Positions 1-5,682 of a stretch of DNA of 7,066 bases are shown piece by piece. The stretch lies in contig JAFGRS010000472.1 of NCBI GenBank assembly GCA_016935045.1, positions 1 to 7,066 on the forward strand, read 5' to 3'. Source of the stretch: Lentisphaeria bacterium (GTDB lineage: Bacteria > Verrucomicrobiota > Lentisphaeria > Oligosphaerales > JAFGRS01). The position numbers and the translations under genes are program-made. Position 1 is the stretch's first letter. Each line of letters starts with the position of its first letter. Below the pieces are notes generated by a model. It saw nothing but the letters and a program-made list of their open reading frames with translations, ran no database searches and was not told the origin of the DNA.

Positions 1-30
1 GCCCATTGGTGTTCATTCGTGTCCATTCGT
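1..30. repeat. Period-10 tandem repeat, three units
   Basis: Three consecutive 10-base units starting at 1, 11 and 21 share the pattern G-[CT]-[CT]-CATT-[CG]-GT; units 2 and 3 differ at one position. The next decamer (31-40) is diverged. The array may continue beyond the left edge of the window. It is non-coding, and I associate such CATTCGTGTC arrays with intergenic DNA of several uncultivated or PVC-type bacteria, from memory only. Bases 31-81 after it hold no recognisable feature. Confidence 0.7.
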
Positions 31-81
31 GGTTCATGAATAGATCAGGCTAAGGATGGCTGATACCCTCCGTATGCCAGA

Positions 82-146
82 CCTGGAGCGGCCGCGTCTC
101 GCGGCCATCGTCCATGCGACCCTGGAGCGGCCGCGTCTCGCGGCCA
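82..146. repeat. Two direct copies of a 26-bp hairpin repeat
   Basis: A 26-base sequence at 82-107 is repeated exactly at 121-146 (period 39). Each copy contains a perfect 7-bp stem with a 3-base loop: GGCCGCG-TCT-CGCGGCC at 90-106, and the equivalent in copy two. The second copy runs directly into the first hairpin module of the following array, sharing its CGCGGCCA end. There is no T-run, so it is not a standard terminator. It lies upstream of the GH2 gene. Confidence 0.85.
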
Positions 147-335
147 CTGCCCACGAGGCCGTGGGTCGACGATCCGGGAGAAAGGGGGCAAGCGCGGCGG
201 CGCGCCCCCTCTTTCCCCGCATCGGCGCTCCACCGGGACGAGCCCGGCGGCGGCGTGAAGGGGGGAAGAGCGGCGGCGCGCCCCCCCACTCTTTCCCCTC
301 ATCGGCGCTCCACCGGGACAGCCTGGCGGCGGCGT
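139..335. repeat. Composite hairpin-repeat array upstream of the GH2 gene
   Basis: Two hairpin modules alternate here. Module H2 is a stem of about 8 bp with a 4-5 base loop, at 144-164, 230-250 and 310-329. Module H1 pairs a purine-rich arm with a pyrimidine-rich arm around a GC-rich loop, at about 176-218 and 261-298. The order is H2, H1, H2, H1, H2, with H2 at 144-164 inverted relative to the others. The linker ATCGGCGCTC precedes the second and third H2. The stretch 221-256 matches 5519-5554 on the opposite strand at 35 of 36 positions, so this array is related to the core of the miniature element at 5498-5664. I find no terminal inverted repeats or target duplication around it. No gene is supported in 1-359. 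Confidence 0.8.
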
Positions 336-359
336 CACGAACAGGACACGAGATCAACC

Positions 360-2132
360 ATGCAGCACTACCCTGACTATCCCACCCGCGGCATCCTGGA
401 CCTGAACGGGTTCTGGGAGTTTTCCTGGCTCGGGGACGCACCCTGGGAAGGCATCTCCCCGGCCGCGTTCCGGCCCCGGACCGTGATGGCGGTGCCGGGG
501 GTATTCGACGTTCTGCCGTCCTACGGCCAGCGGCGCGGTGTCGGGCTGTACCGGAAGGTGTTCGGCGACGTTTTCGCGGTGGGGGAACGTCTGCGCCTGG
601 CGGTGGACGGCATGGGCCTGTTCGGCAGGATCTGGTTCGACGGGCGCCACGCCGGGGACTGTCTCCTGCCCTACTCCGGCGTGCGCTTCGATCTCGACGT
701 GCGGGAGCGCGGCAGGCACAGCCTGATTCTCGCCGTCGACAACCGGTTCGACCCCGAACGCGTCCCCCTCTTTCACCCCAACTACGACTTCCATGCCTAT
801 GGCGGCATCTACCGGGGTGTGGCGCTGCACCGTCTGCCCGCCTGCGCCGTCGATCGGGTCCAGGTGATCCCCCTCGACCTGGACGCCGGGACGGTGCGGC
901 TGAAGATCGCCCTCGATGGTGACTTTCCCGAGACCTGTCCCCTGTCCGTTGCCTTCGACGACGGCCGGCCCCGTCACCACGAACTGCCCGTGCACGCCGG
1001 CCGCATCGAACTCGAAACCCGGGTCCCCCACTGCCGCGTCTGGTCCCCCGAATTCCCTCACCTGCACACGGTCGAGGTGGCCATCCCAGAGGATGCCGTG
1101 CGGGAGCGCTTCGGGATGCGCACCATCCGCACCGCCGGCCGCGACATCCTGCTCAACGGCGAGCCCATCGAGCTGCGCGGCTTCAACCGCCACGAGGCCC
1201 ACCCGCAGCTCGGACCCGTTCAGACCCCTTCCCAGATGCTCGAAGACGTGCAGTGGCTCAAGAGCATGGGCTGCAACTTCGTGCGCTGCGTCCACTATCC
1301 TCACGACCAGGCGTTTCTCGATCTCTGCGACGAGATGGGGCTCCTGGTCTGGGCCGAGAGCCTGGGCTGGGGCAACGGCGCCGAAGAACTCGCCGACCCG
1401 CGCTTCATGGACCTCCAGGAGCAACAGACCCGGCTCCTGGTGCGCAACGGCGTCAACCACCCCTCGGTCATCCTCTGGGCCTTCCTCAACGAGGCCGATT
1501 CGAGTTCCCCCCAGGCCCTGCCTCTCTACCGCAGGCTGACCCGGGCCATTCGCGAGGAAGATCCCTCCCGCCTCGTCTCCTACGCCTCCAACCGCACCAC
1601 GAAAGACCTCTGCCTGGACCTCGTCGACGTCATCGCCCTGAATGGCTATCCGGGCTGGATCGGACCGGTGGACTGGGACACCCCCTCGACGGCCGCCATC
1701 GCACCCTTCACCCGGCGCCTGACCGAGTTCTTCTCCGGAGACTCGCCCCTGGCCGACAAACCCCTCATCTTCTCCGAAATCGGCGCCTGCGGACTCTACG
1801 GCTGCCACGACCTGGCCCGTTCCCAGTGGACCGAGGAGTACCAGGCCGACTACATGGCGGCCGCGGCAGGCGCAGTGCTCGAAGACCCGCGCACCCGGGG
1901 CGTGGCGCTGTGGCAGTTCTGCGATACCCGGTCCTACGGTCCCTCGGGACAGGTGCGCACGAAACCCCGCGGTTACAACAATGCCGGCGTCGTCGACGAG
2001 TACCGGCGCCCGAAACAGGCCGCCCGGGCCGTCGCGGATGTCTTCCGCGCCCGAGCGGCAAACCCGCAGGCCGGCGGCCGGCCGGCAACCCCAACCCCCC
2101 TTCACGAGGACCCCTTCCCATGCCCCTGGTAA
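360..2132 (+). CDS. Glycoside hydrolase family 2 (beta-galactosidase-like)
   Basis: A 590-residue retaining glycosidase without a signal peptide, so probably cytosolic. The GH2 order is visible: N-terminal jelly-roll sugar-binding domain (about 10-160, with NGFWEFSW and GVGLYRKVF), an immunoglobulin-like domain (about 165-255) ending in RFGMRTI, then the TIM barrel (about 260-565). The barrel holds LNGEPIELRGFNRHEAHP (265-282), the predicted acid/base Glu378 in FLNEADS and the predicted nucleophile Glu473 in FSEIGA. The Asn-x-Lys motif by which GH2 beta-glucuronidases bind the substrate carboxylate is not kept: the matching site reads YNNAG (539-543). A beta-galactosidase or other neutral-sugar activity is therefore more likely than glucuronidase. 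I chose ATG 360 because GH2 homology starts there. The frame is open upstream to 114, but that part is repeat DNA. The ribosome site is weak. The proline-rich tail (570-590) overlaps the aldolase ribosome site and start, which suggests translational coupling. Confidence 0.9.
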   Translation: MQHYPDYPTRGILDLNGFWEFSWLGDAPWEGISPAAFRPRTVMAVPGVFDVLPSYGQRRGVGLYRKVFGDVFAVGERLRLAVDGMGLFGRIWFDGRHAGDCLLPYSGVRFDLDVRERGRHSLILAVDNRFDPERVPLFHPNYDFHAYGGIYRGVALHRLPACAVDRVQVIPLDLDAGTVRLKIALDGDFPETCPLSVAFDDGRPRHHELPVHAGRIELETRVPHCRVWSPEFPHLHTVEVAIPEDAVRERFGMRTIRTAGRDILLNGEPIELRGFNRHEAHPQLGPVQTPSQMLEDVQWLKSMGCNFVRCVHYPHDQAFLDLCDEMGLLVWAESLGWGNGAEELADPRFMDLQEQQTRLLVRNGVNHPSVILWAFLNEADSSSPQALPLYRRLTRAIREEDPSRLVSYASNRTTKDLCLDLVDVIALNGYPGWIGPVDWDTPSTAAIAPFTRRLTEFFSGDSPLADKPLIFSEIGACGLYGCHDLARSQWTEEYQADYMAAAAGAVLEDPRTRGVALWQFCDTRSYGPSGQVRTKPRGYNNAGVVDEYRRPKQAARAVADVFRARAANPQAGGRPATPTPLHEDPFPCPW

Positions 2133-2995
2133 CCCTCAACGACATCCTGCCCGCCGCCCGCGCCGAGGGCCGCGCGGTCTGTGCCTTCAACGTCGTCAAC
2201 TGCGAGTCCGCCAAGGCCGCTCTCGATGCCGCCGAGCGGGAGAGCCAACCCGTCATCCTGCAGGTCTTCCACCGCCTCTTCCAGGACGACAAGGCGCGCA
2301 TCGTCGCCGCCCTGGCGCGCGATCTGGCCGCCCACACCCACCTCCCCGTCGTCCTCCACCTGGATCACGGGCAGGGCCTCGAACAGGTCCGCCAGGCCGT
2401 GTCCTACGGCTTCACCTCGGCCATGCTCGACGGCTCGACGCTCCCCCTCGACGAGAATATCGCCGCGACCCGCGAGGCGGCCCGCATCGCCCATGCGGGG
2501 GGGCTTTCCATCGAGGGTGAGATCGGCCACATTCCCAGTGCCGCCGACGCCGACGTAGAGCTGCCCCTCTCCACCCCCGAGGAAGCCGCCGAGTTCGCCG
2601 CCGCCACCGGCGTCGACGCTCTTGCCGTCGCGGTCGGCACCGCACACGGGTTCTACCGCCACACGCCCACCATCCATACCGATCTCGCCCGCCGCATCGG
2701 CGCCGAGGTCTCCATCCCGCTCGTGCTCCACGGCGGTTCGGATACGCCCCCGGACAAGGTGCGCGACCTCATCGGCGCCGGCTTCGCCAAGGTCAACATC
2801 GCCACCGAGTTCTTCCAGGTCTTTCTCGATCAGGTCCGTCTGCAGAGCGAGCGGCTGGCCGGGAAATTCCTTCCCATCGACCTGTTCATGAACCCGGTCA
2901 CCGAGGCCATGAGCGACCTCGCCGCGCAGAAGATCCGGCTCTGCAAGACGATCGGGGGCAGATCCCGGCACACTGGATGCTGCGCCAAACGATAG
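2120..2995 (+). CDS. Class II fructose/tagatose-bisphosphate aldolase family protein
   Basis: A 291-residue zinc-dependent aldolase of the FbaA/GatY/KbaY/IolJ family, which cleaves a ketose (bis)phosphate to dihydroxyacetone phosphate and an aldehyde. Family landmarks are all present: catalytic Asp82 and zinc ligand His83 in HLDHG, MLDGS (102-106), EGEIG (132-136), zinc ligand His176 in GTAHG, zinc ligand His204 in LHGGSD, and the phosphate-binding KVNIATE (224-230). The ATG lies inside the end of the GH2 gene (13-bp overlap), with GAGGA at 2105-2109 as its ribosome site, so the two are very probably one operon. Sequence alone does not separate fructose-1,6-bisphosphate, tagatose-1,6-bisphosphate or deoxy-phosphogluconate substrates. 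The glycosidase partner favours a catabolic sugar role over central glycolysis. The last 10-12 residues (about SRHTGCCAKR) look unlike the family and may be drift next to the downstream repeat. Confidence 0.9.
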   Translation: MPLVTLNDILPAARAEGRAVCAFNVVNCESAKAALDAAERESQPVILQVFHRLFQDDKARIVAALARDLAAHTHLPVVLHLDHGQGLEQVRQAVSYGFTSAMLDGSTLPLDENIAATREAARIAHAGGLSIEGEIGHIPSAADADVELPLSTPEEAAEFAAATGVDALAVAVGTAHGFYRHTPTIHTDLARRIGAEVSIPLVLHGGSDTPPDKVRDLIGAGFAKVNIATEFFQVFLDQVRLQSERLAGKFLPIDLFMNPVTEAMSDLAAQKIRLCKTIGGRSRHTGCCAKR

Positions 2996-3004
2996 GACGC
3001 CGCC

Positions 3005-3030
3005 CGCGGCCACTGCCCACGGGGCCGTGG
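3005..3030. repeat. Hairpin repeat (module H2) between aldolase and MATE genes
   Basis: These 26 bases match 139-164 with one difference, which falls in the loop. They form the stem CCACTGCC / GGCCGTGG (3010-3017 with 3023-3030) with one mismatch. The repeat lies 9 bases after the aldolase stop. No T-run follows directly, so it is not a classical intrinsic terminator, though it could stall RNA degradation or affect readthrough into the MATE gene. The rest of the 102-bp gap (2996-3097) shows no clear promoter. Confidence 0.75.
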
Positions 3031-3097
3031 CGGGGACCTCGGGCGAACGGTTCATTTTCCGGCCTTACCGGACTCGGCACGTGGGATCGGTGCATCG

Positions 3098-4534
3098 GTG
3101 GCAACCTCAGCAGCCAACGCGGTTGACCGCAGGGACTTGGTATCCGGGTCTCTGACGCGGAGCATTCTGCGTCTGTCGCTGCCGCTGGCGATTGGCATGG
3201 TTCTGCATGGCTTCTACAACCTCATTGACGCCTTTTGGCTGGGACGTGTGAGCAGGGAGGCCCTGGCTGCTCCCGGCGTTTCCGGTCCCCTGGTATGGCT
3301 GATTGTGAGTTTTGGCATGGGGTTCGGCGGTGCGGCCACGGCGTTGGTGGCCCAGTACACGGGGGCCGGGCGGCACCGGGAAGCCGATCACGTCGCAGGC
3401 CAGGCCTTCGTCCTGGGGACGGTGTGGTCCGTGGTTCTGGCCCTGCCGATGGCGATCATGGCGCGGCACGTACTGGGCCTGTTCCGGGTCCCCGGCGAGA
3501 TGATGCCCGAGGCCGTGGGGTACCTCGGCACGGTTGTTCTGGGGCTGCCGTTCGTCAGCTTCACCATGGCCTATGGCGCCGTGCTTCGGGCCCTGGGCGA
3601 CACCGTGACGCCGGTGCTCATCGGCGTCGGCGCCAATCTGATCAATCTGATTCTGGATCCGTTGCTGATCTTTGGCTGGGGTGGCTTTCCCGCCCTGGGT
3701 GTGCAGGGCGCTGCCATCGCCACGGTGCTGTCGCAGATGCTCGGGGCGCTGGTGTGCTATGTGATGCTGCGTCGGCATCATCGCGGCATCTCGGTCCGGC
3801 GCGGGGACATCCGCCCGGATTGGCCCCTGCTGCGCAGGTTGTGGGGGATCGGTTTGCCCTCGGCCATCAGCAACGGCAGCGGTTCCCTCGGCTTCAGCCT
3901 GTTCCAGGGCATGATCAACACCCTGGGCACGACGGTCATCGGCGCCTTCACGGTCGGATTCCGCCTGGCCAGCATCTTCCAGATGCCTGCCCAGGCCCTC
4001 GGCATGGCTGCCGCTCCCATCGTCGGACAGGCCCTCGGGGCCGGGCGCCCGGCACTGGCCCGGCGGGCCATCGGCCTCAGTGCAGCCATGGTGGCCATCG
4101 GCATGCTGGGGCCCGTGGTCTTCCTCATGTTCGAGGGTCGTTTGGTGGCGGGCTTCTTCACGCGGGATGCGGAGGTCGTGCGCGAGACGGGCCGTTTTTT
4201 CCTGATCGTGCCGCTTTCGTCCTATCTGTTCGGCATCATCATGGTTCTCACGGCTGCCTTCCACGGCTCCGGGCACACGCGCCCGGCGATGTTTCTCATG
4301 GTGCTGCGCATGTGGGGGTTGCGGCTGCCTGCGGGGTACCTGCTCGGGTTTGTTCTCGGCTGGGGCAGTGTGGGCGTGTACTGGGGCATGGTTCTCGGCA
4401 ACGCGGTGGCGGCCGTCGTGGCGTACCTCATGTTCCGCCAGTGTTCCTGGCACCGGGGCGCCCTGCCGCCCGGGGTGATCGATGCTCCCTGCGCTGCGGA
4501 CGGGTCCTGCGTTCGAGACAGTCCCGTCCCCTGA
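3098..4534 (+). CDS. MATE-family multidrug/cation antiporter
   Basis: A 478-residue inner-membrane protein of the MATE family (NorM/DinF-like), which exports cationic drugs or metabolites in exchange for Na+ or H+. The sequence fits about 12 membrane helices in two homologous halves. Half one carries HGFYNLIDAFWLGR (37-50, with an acidic Asp44 in helix 1), QYTGAGRHREADHVAGQA (86-103) and the family signature ALGDTVTPVLIGVGAN with NLILDPLLIFGW (165-194). Half two repeats the pattern with GQALGAGRPALARRA (310-324) and AAFHGSGHTRPAMF (386-399). The start is the GTG at 3098; no better in-frame start or strong ribosome site is visible, so the start is uncertain. Codon third positions look richer in G and T than in the GH2/aldolase pair, by eye only, which hints that it is a separate unit. 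The cargo is unknown. Confidence 0.9.
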   Translation: MATSAANAVDRRDLVSGSLTRSILRLSLPLAIGMVLHGFYNLIDAFWLGRVSREALAAPGVSGPLVWLIVSFGMGFGGAATALVAQYTGAGRHREADHVAGQAFVLGTVWSVVLALPMAIMARHVLGLFRVPGEMMPEAVGYLGTVVLGLPFVSFTMAYGAVLRALGDTVTPVLIGVGANLINLILDPLLIFGWGGFPALGVQGAAIATVLSQMLGALVCYVMLRRHHRGISVRRGDIRPDWPLLRRLWGIGLPSAISNGSGSLGFSLFQGMINTLGTTVIGAFTVGFRLASIFQMPAQALGMAAAPIVGQALGAGRPALARRAIGLSAAMVAIGMLGPVVFLMFEGRLVAGFFTRDAEVVRETGRFFLIVPLSSYLFGIIMVLTAAFHGSGHTRPAMFLMVLRMWGLRLPAGYLLGFVLGWGSVGVYWGMVLGNAVAAVVAYLMFRQCSWHRGALPPGVIDAPCAADGSCVRDSPVP

Positions 4535-4536
4535 AG

Positions 4537-4683
4537 ATGCGGCGTCTGCGCGCCGGCCTGCTGATCACCCATGACCTCGGCATCGTGGGCCAGATGGCCG
4601 ACGACGTGGCCGTGGCGATGCGCAGGGGGTGCGGGTCCGGCGACCGTACGCTGCCCGCAACGACCCGGGCGGCCGCGTTGCGG
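4537..4683 (+). pseudogene. Relic of an oligopeptide/dipeptide ABC transporter ATPase
   Basis: Directly after the MATE stop, the frame starting at ATG 4537 reads LLITHDLGIVGQMADDVAVA (codons 4558-4617). This is the switch-histidine (H-loop) region of DppD/OppD-type ATPases, normally followed by a Met-x-x-Gly-Arg turn. After it, MRRG and then SGDRTL...TRAAAL resemble, with small deletions, the usual SG-x-TRTLF...HPYTRALL continuation, so traces may reach about 4680. Walker A, the signature motif and Walker B, which should lie upstream, are absent, because the MATE gene occupies that DNA. It is therefore a remnant of about 25-48 codons and not a working gene. The frame stays open across the GDPD gene, but only as antisense shadow. 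The first part of the match is strong; the second part is tentative. Confidence 0.65.
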
Positions 4684-5382
4684 TCACAGCTCCCGGAGGG
4701 TCTGGATCAGGATATCGGGCCGGTCGGTGCAGATGATGTCCACGCCGAAGCCGATGGCGTGGCGCTGCTCCTCGGCCGTATTGGGGGGCCACGCGATCAC
4801 TTCCAACCCGTGGCTGTGGCTTTCGTCCACGAATGCCTGGGTGAGATGATCGAAACGGCAGCTGACCCGGCTGGCCCGCACGCTCAGTGCCCGTTGCACG
4901 GCATCCGCGGGGGGGTTGCCGAAGATGTGTTCCACACGGATCGCGGGATCGGCCTCTCGCAGGCGCAGCAGCAGTGCCGTGTCTCCGGAGGTGAGAAACA
5001 CCTGGTCCCGTACGCCCTGGGCCTTCACAATGTCGAGCACGGGCAGCAGCGCCGTGGGGTCCTTCAGTTCGATGTGCACCTCGACCTTTCCCCGGATGAG
5101 GTGGAGGAGTTCCTCCAGTGTCGGCACCTGTTCGCCCTGCCCCGCATCGAGCCGGCGGATGGCCTCGAAGGTGAAGTCTCCGGGTGCGCCGGTGCCGTTG
5201 GTGGTGCGGTCGACGGTGTGGTCGTGCATCAGGATGGCACGCCCATCCCGGGTCATGTGCACGTCGCACTCGATCAGGTCCACGCCCAGTTCGAGGGCCC
5301 TGCGGAACGAGCGCAGGGTGTTTTCCGGCTCCAGGCCCCGGGCCCCCCGATGGCCGACGACCCTGATGCGTTTGCGGTCCAT
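4684..5382 (-). CDS. Glycerophosphodiester phosphodiesterase
   Basis: A 232-residue GDPD-family enzyme that hydrolyses glycerophosphodiesters, such as deacylated phospholipid head groups, to sn-glycerol-3-phosphate and an alcohol. The family signature is intact: GHRGARGLEPENT (10-22, catalytic His11 and metal ligand Glu20), IECDVHMTRDG (37-47, metal ligands Glu38 and Asp40), the second catalytic His53 in MHDHTVDRTTNGTG (52-65), HIELKD (103-108, metal ligand Glu105), and the C-terminal GVDIICTDRPD. There is no signal peptide, so it resembles the cytosolic UgpQ type. The length is typical of short GDPDs. The start at 5382 is set by a strong AGGAGGTG ribosome site; a longer reading to TTG 5433 would begin inside the predicted promoter. 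It is convergent with the MATE gene and the ABC relic, and divergent from the secreted hydrolase. No ugp transporter genes are visible here. Confidence 0.93.
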   Translation of the reverse strand: MDRKRIRVVGHRGARGLEPENTLRSFRRALELGVDLIECDVHMTRDGRAILMHDHTVDRTTNGTGAPGDFTFEAIRRLDAGQGEQVPTLEELLHLIRGKVEVHIELKDPTALLPVLDIVKAQGVRDQVFLTSGDTALLLRLREADPAIRVEHIFGNPPADAVQRALSVRASRVSCRFDHLTQAFVDESHSHGLEVIAWPPNTAEEQRHAIGFGVDIICTDRPDILIQTLREL

Positions 5383-5386
5383 GGTC

Positions 5387-5394
5387 CACCTCCT
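5387..5394 (-). promoter_or_regulatory. Strong Shine-Dalgarno site of the GDPD gene
   Basis: On the minus strand, AGGAGGTG lies 4 bases before the ATG at 5382 (6 bases counted from the AGGAGG core). It decides this start over the upstream TTG at 5433. Confidence 0.85.
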
Positions 5395-5404
5395 GCTTGC
5401 CACA

Positions 5405-5433
5405 AGCGTACGCCGCGCGCCGTGGGCTGTCAA
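5405..5433 (-). promoter_or_regulatory. Sigma-70-type promoter of the GDPD gene
   Basis: On the minus strand a perfect -35 hexamer TTGACA (5433-5428) is followed after 17 bases by TACGCT (5410-5405). The latter matches TATAAT at its three most conserved positions. Transcription would start near 5398, giving a leader of about 15 bases that holds the Shine-Dalgarno site. Position and spacing are ideal, but this is a sequence prediction only. Confidence 0.6.
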
Positions 5434-5461
5434 ATCCGTAGCGCGGCGAAAGGCAATCCCT

Positions 5462-5473
5462 CAGACGTGTCTG
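5462..5473. promoter_or_regulatory. Short inverted repeat, possible operator
   Basis: CAGAC-GT-GTCTG is a perfect 5-bp inverted repeat with a 2-base centre. It lies about 29 bases upstream of the GDPD -35 box and 16 bases before the miniature element's left target duplication. It could bind a dimeric regulator of the divergent genes, but inverted repeats this short arise by chance and no regulator gene is in the window. Confidence 0.25.
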
Positions 5474-5488
5474 GGATGCTCGACGTGC

Positions 5489-5497
5489 CCATGGAAC
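5489..5497. repeat. Left copy of the 9-bp target-site duplication
   Basis: CCATGGAAC immediately precedes the left terminal inverted repeat of the miniature element and is repeated exactly at 5665-5673. The match stops at both ends of the 9 bases, as expected for a staggered-cut duplication made on insertion. Confidence 0.85.
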
Positions 5498-5664
5498 CAG
5501 GGCTGTTTCAGGATCCCAACGCCGCCGCCGGGCTTGTCCCGGTGGAGCGCCGATCGGAGGGCGGGGAGGAGGCGCGGTCGCGCTTCCTCACCCGGAATCG
5601 GCGTTCCACTGCCGCAAGGGCAGTGGCGGCGGGAAGCGATTCGCCGGATCTTGAAACAGCCCTG
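5498..5664. mobile_element. 167-bp MITE-like palindromic element
   Basis: The ends are 19-base inverted repeats: CAGGGCTGTTTCAGGATCC at 5498-5516 and GGATCTTGAAACAGCCCTG at 5646-5664, matching at 18 of 19 positions. A perfect 9-bp direct repeat flanks the element. The whole body is an imperfect palindrome centred near 5581. Each arm carries an H2 hairpin (5525-5545 and 5606-5626), and the centre is the purine/pyrimidine-armed H1 hairpin (about 5563-5593). It is too short to encode a transposase, so it must be moved in trans. The CAGGG terminus and a 9-bp duplication recall the ISAs1 family (8-10 bp), with an IS4-type enzyme as alternative; this assignment is from memory of family features. 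It sits between the GDPD promoter and the start of the secreted hydrolase gene. The clean duplication and near-identical ends suggest recent insertion. Confidence 0.85.
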
Positions 5665-5673
5665 CCATGGAAC
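5665..5673. repeat. Right copy of the 9-bp target-site duplication
   Basis: CCATGGAAC directly follows the right terminal inverted repeat and is identical to 5489-5497. Removing the element and one copy would join 5488 to 5665 and restore an uninterrupted intergenic region. Confidence 0.85.
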
Positions 5674-5682
5674 ATCACCCGG

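Noticed and set aside
82..335. CRISPR array
   Set aside because: Repeats are tandem or inverted hairpin modules with related sequence between them. There are no uniform unique spacers and no cas genes.
114..359. N-terminal extension of the GH2 gene by 82 codons to ATG 114
   Set aside because: The frame is open, but the DNA is repeat array and the translation is low-complexity Arg/Pro/Gly. GH2 homology begins right after ATG 360.
354..2105. 583-codon minus-strand open frame opposite the GH2 gene
   Set aside because: High-GC antisense shadow: Gly/Val/Glu-rich with no recognisable domain, while the plus strand has full GH2 motifs.
360..2132. Naming the GH2 gene as beta-glucuronidase (uidA)
   Set aside because: The carboxylate-binding Asn-x-Lys motif of glucuronidases is replaced by YNNAG, so the name is not supported.
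3005..3060. Intrinsic terminator after the aldolase gene
   Set aside because: A stem is present, but the nearest T-rich stretch (3054-3058) is more than 20 bases downstream, and the stem is a copy of a dispersed repeat.
3107..4453. 448-codon minus-strand open frame opposite the MATE gene
   Set aside because: Translation is His/Gln/Arg-rich and domain-free; the plus strand encodes clear membrane helices and MATE motifs.
5383..5433. Longer GDPD starting at TTG 5433
   Set aside because: The extra 17 residues are not GDPD-like and the codon falls in the predicted -35 box; ATG 5382 has an excellent Shine-Dalgarno site.
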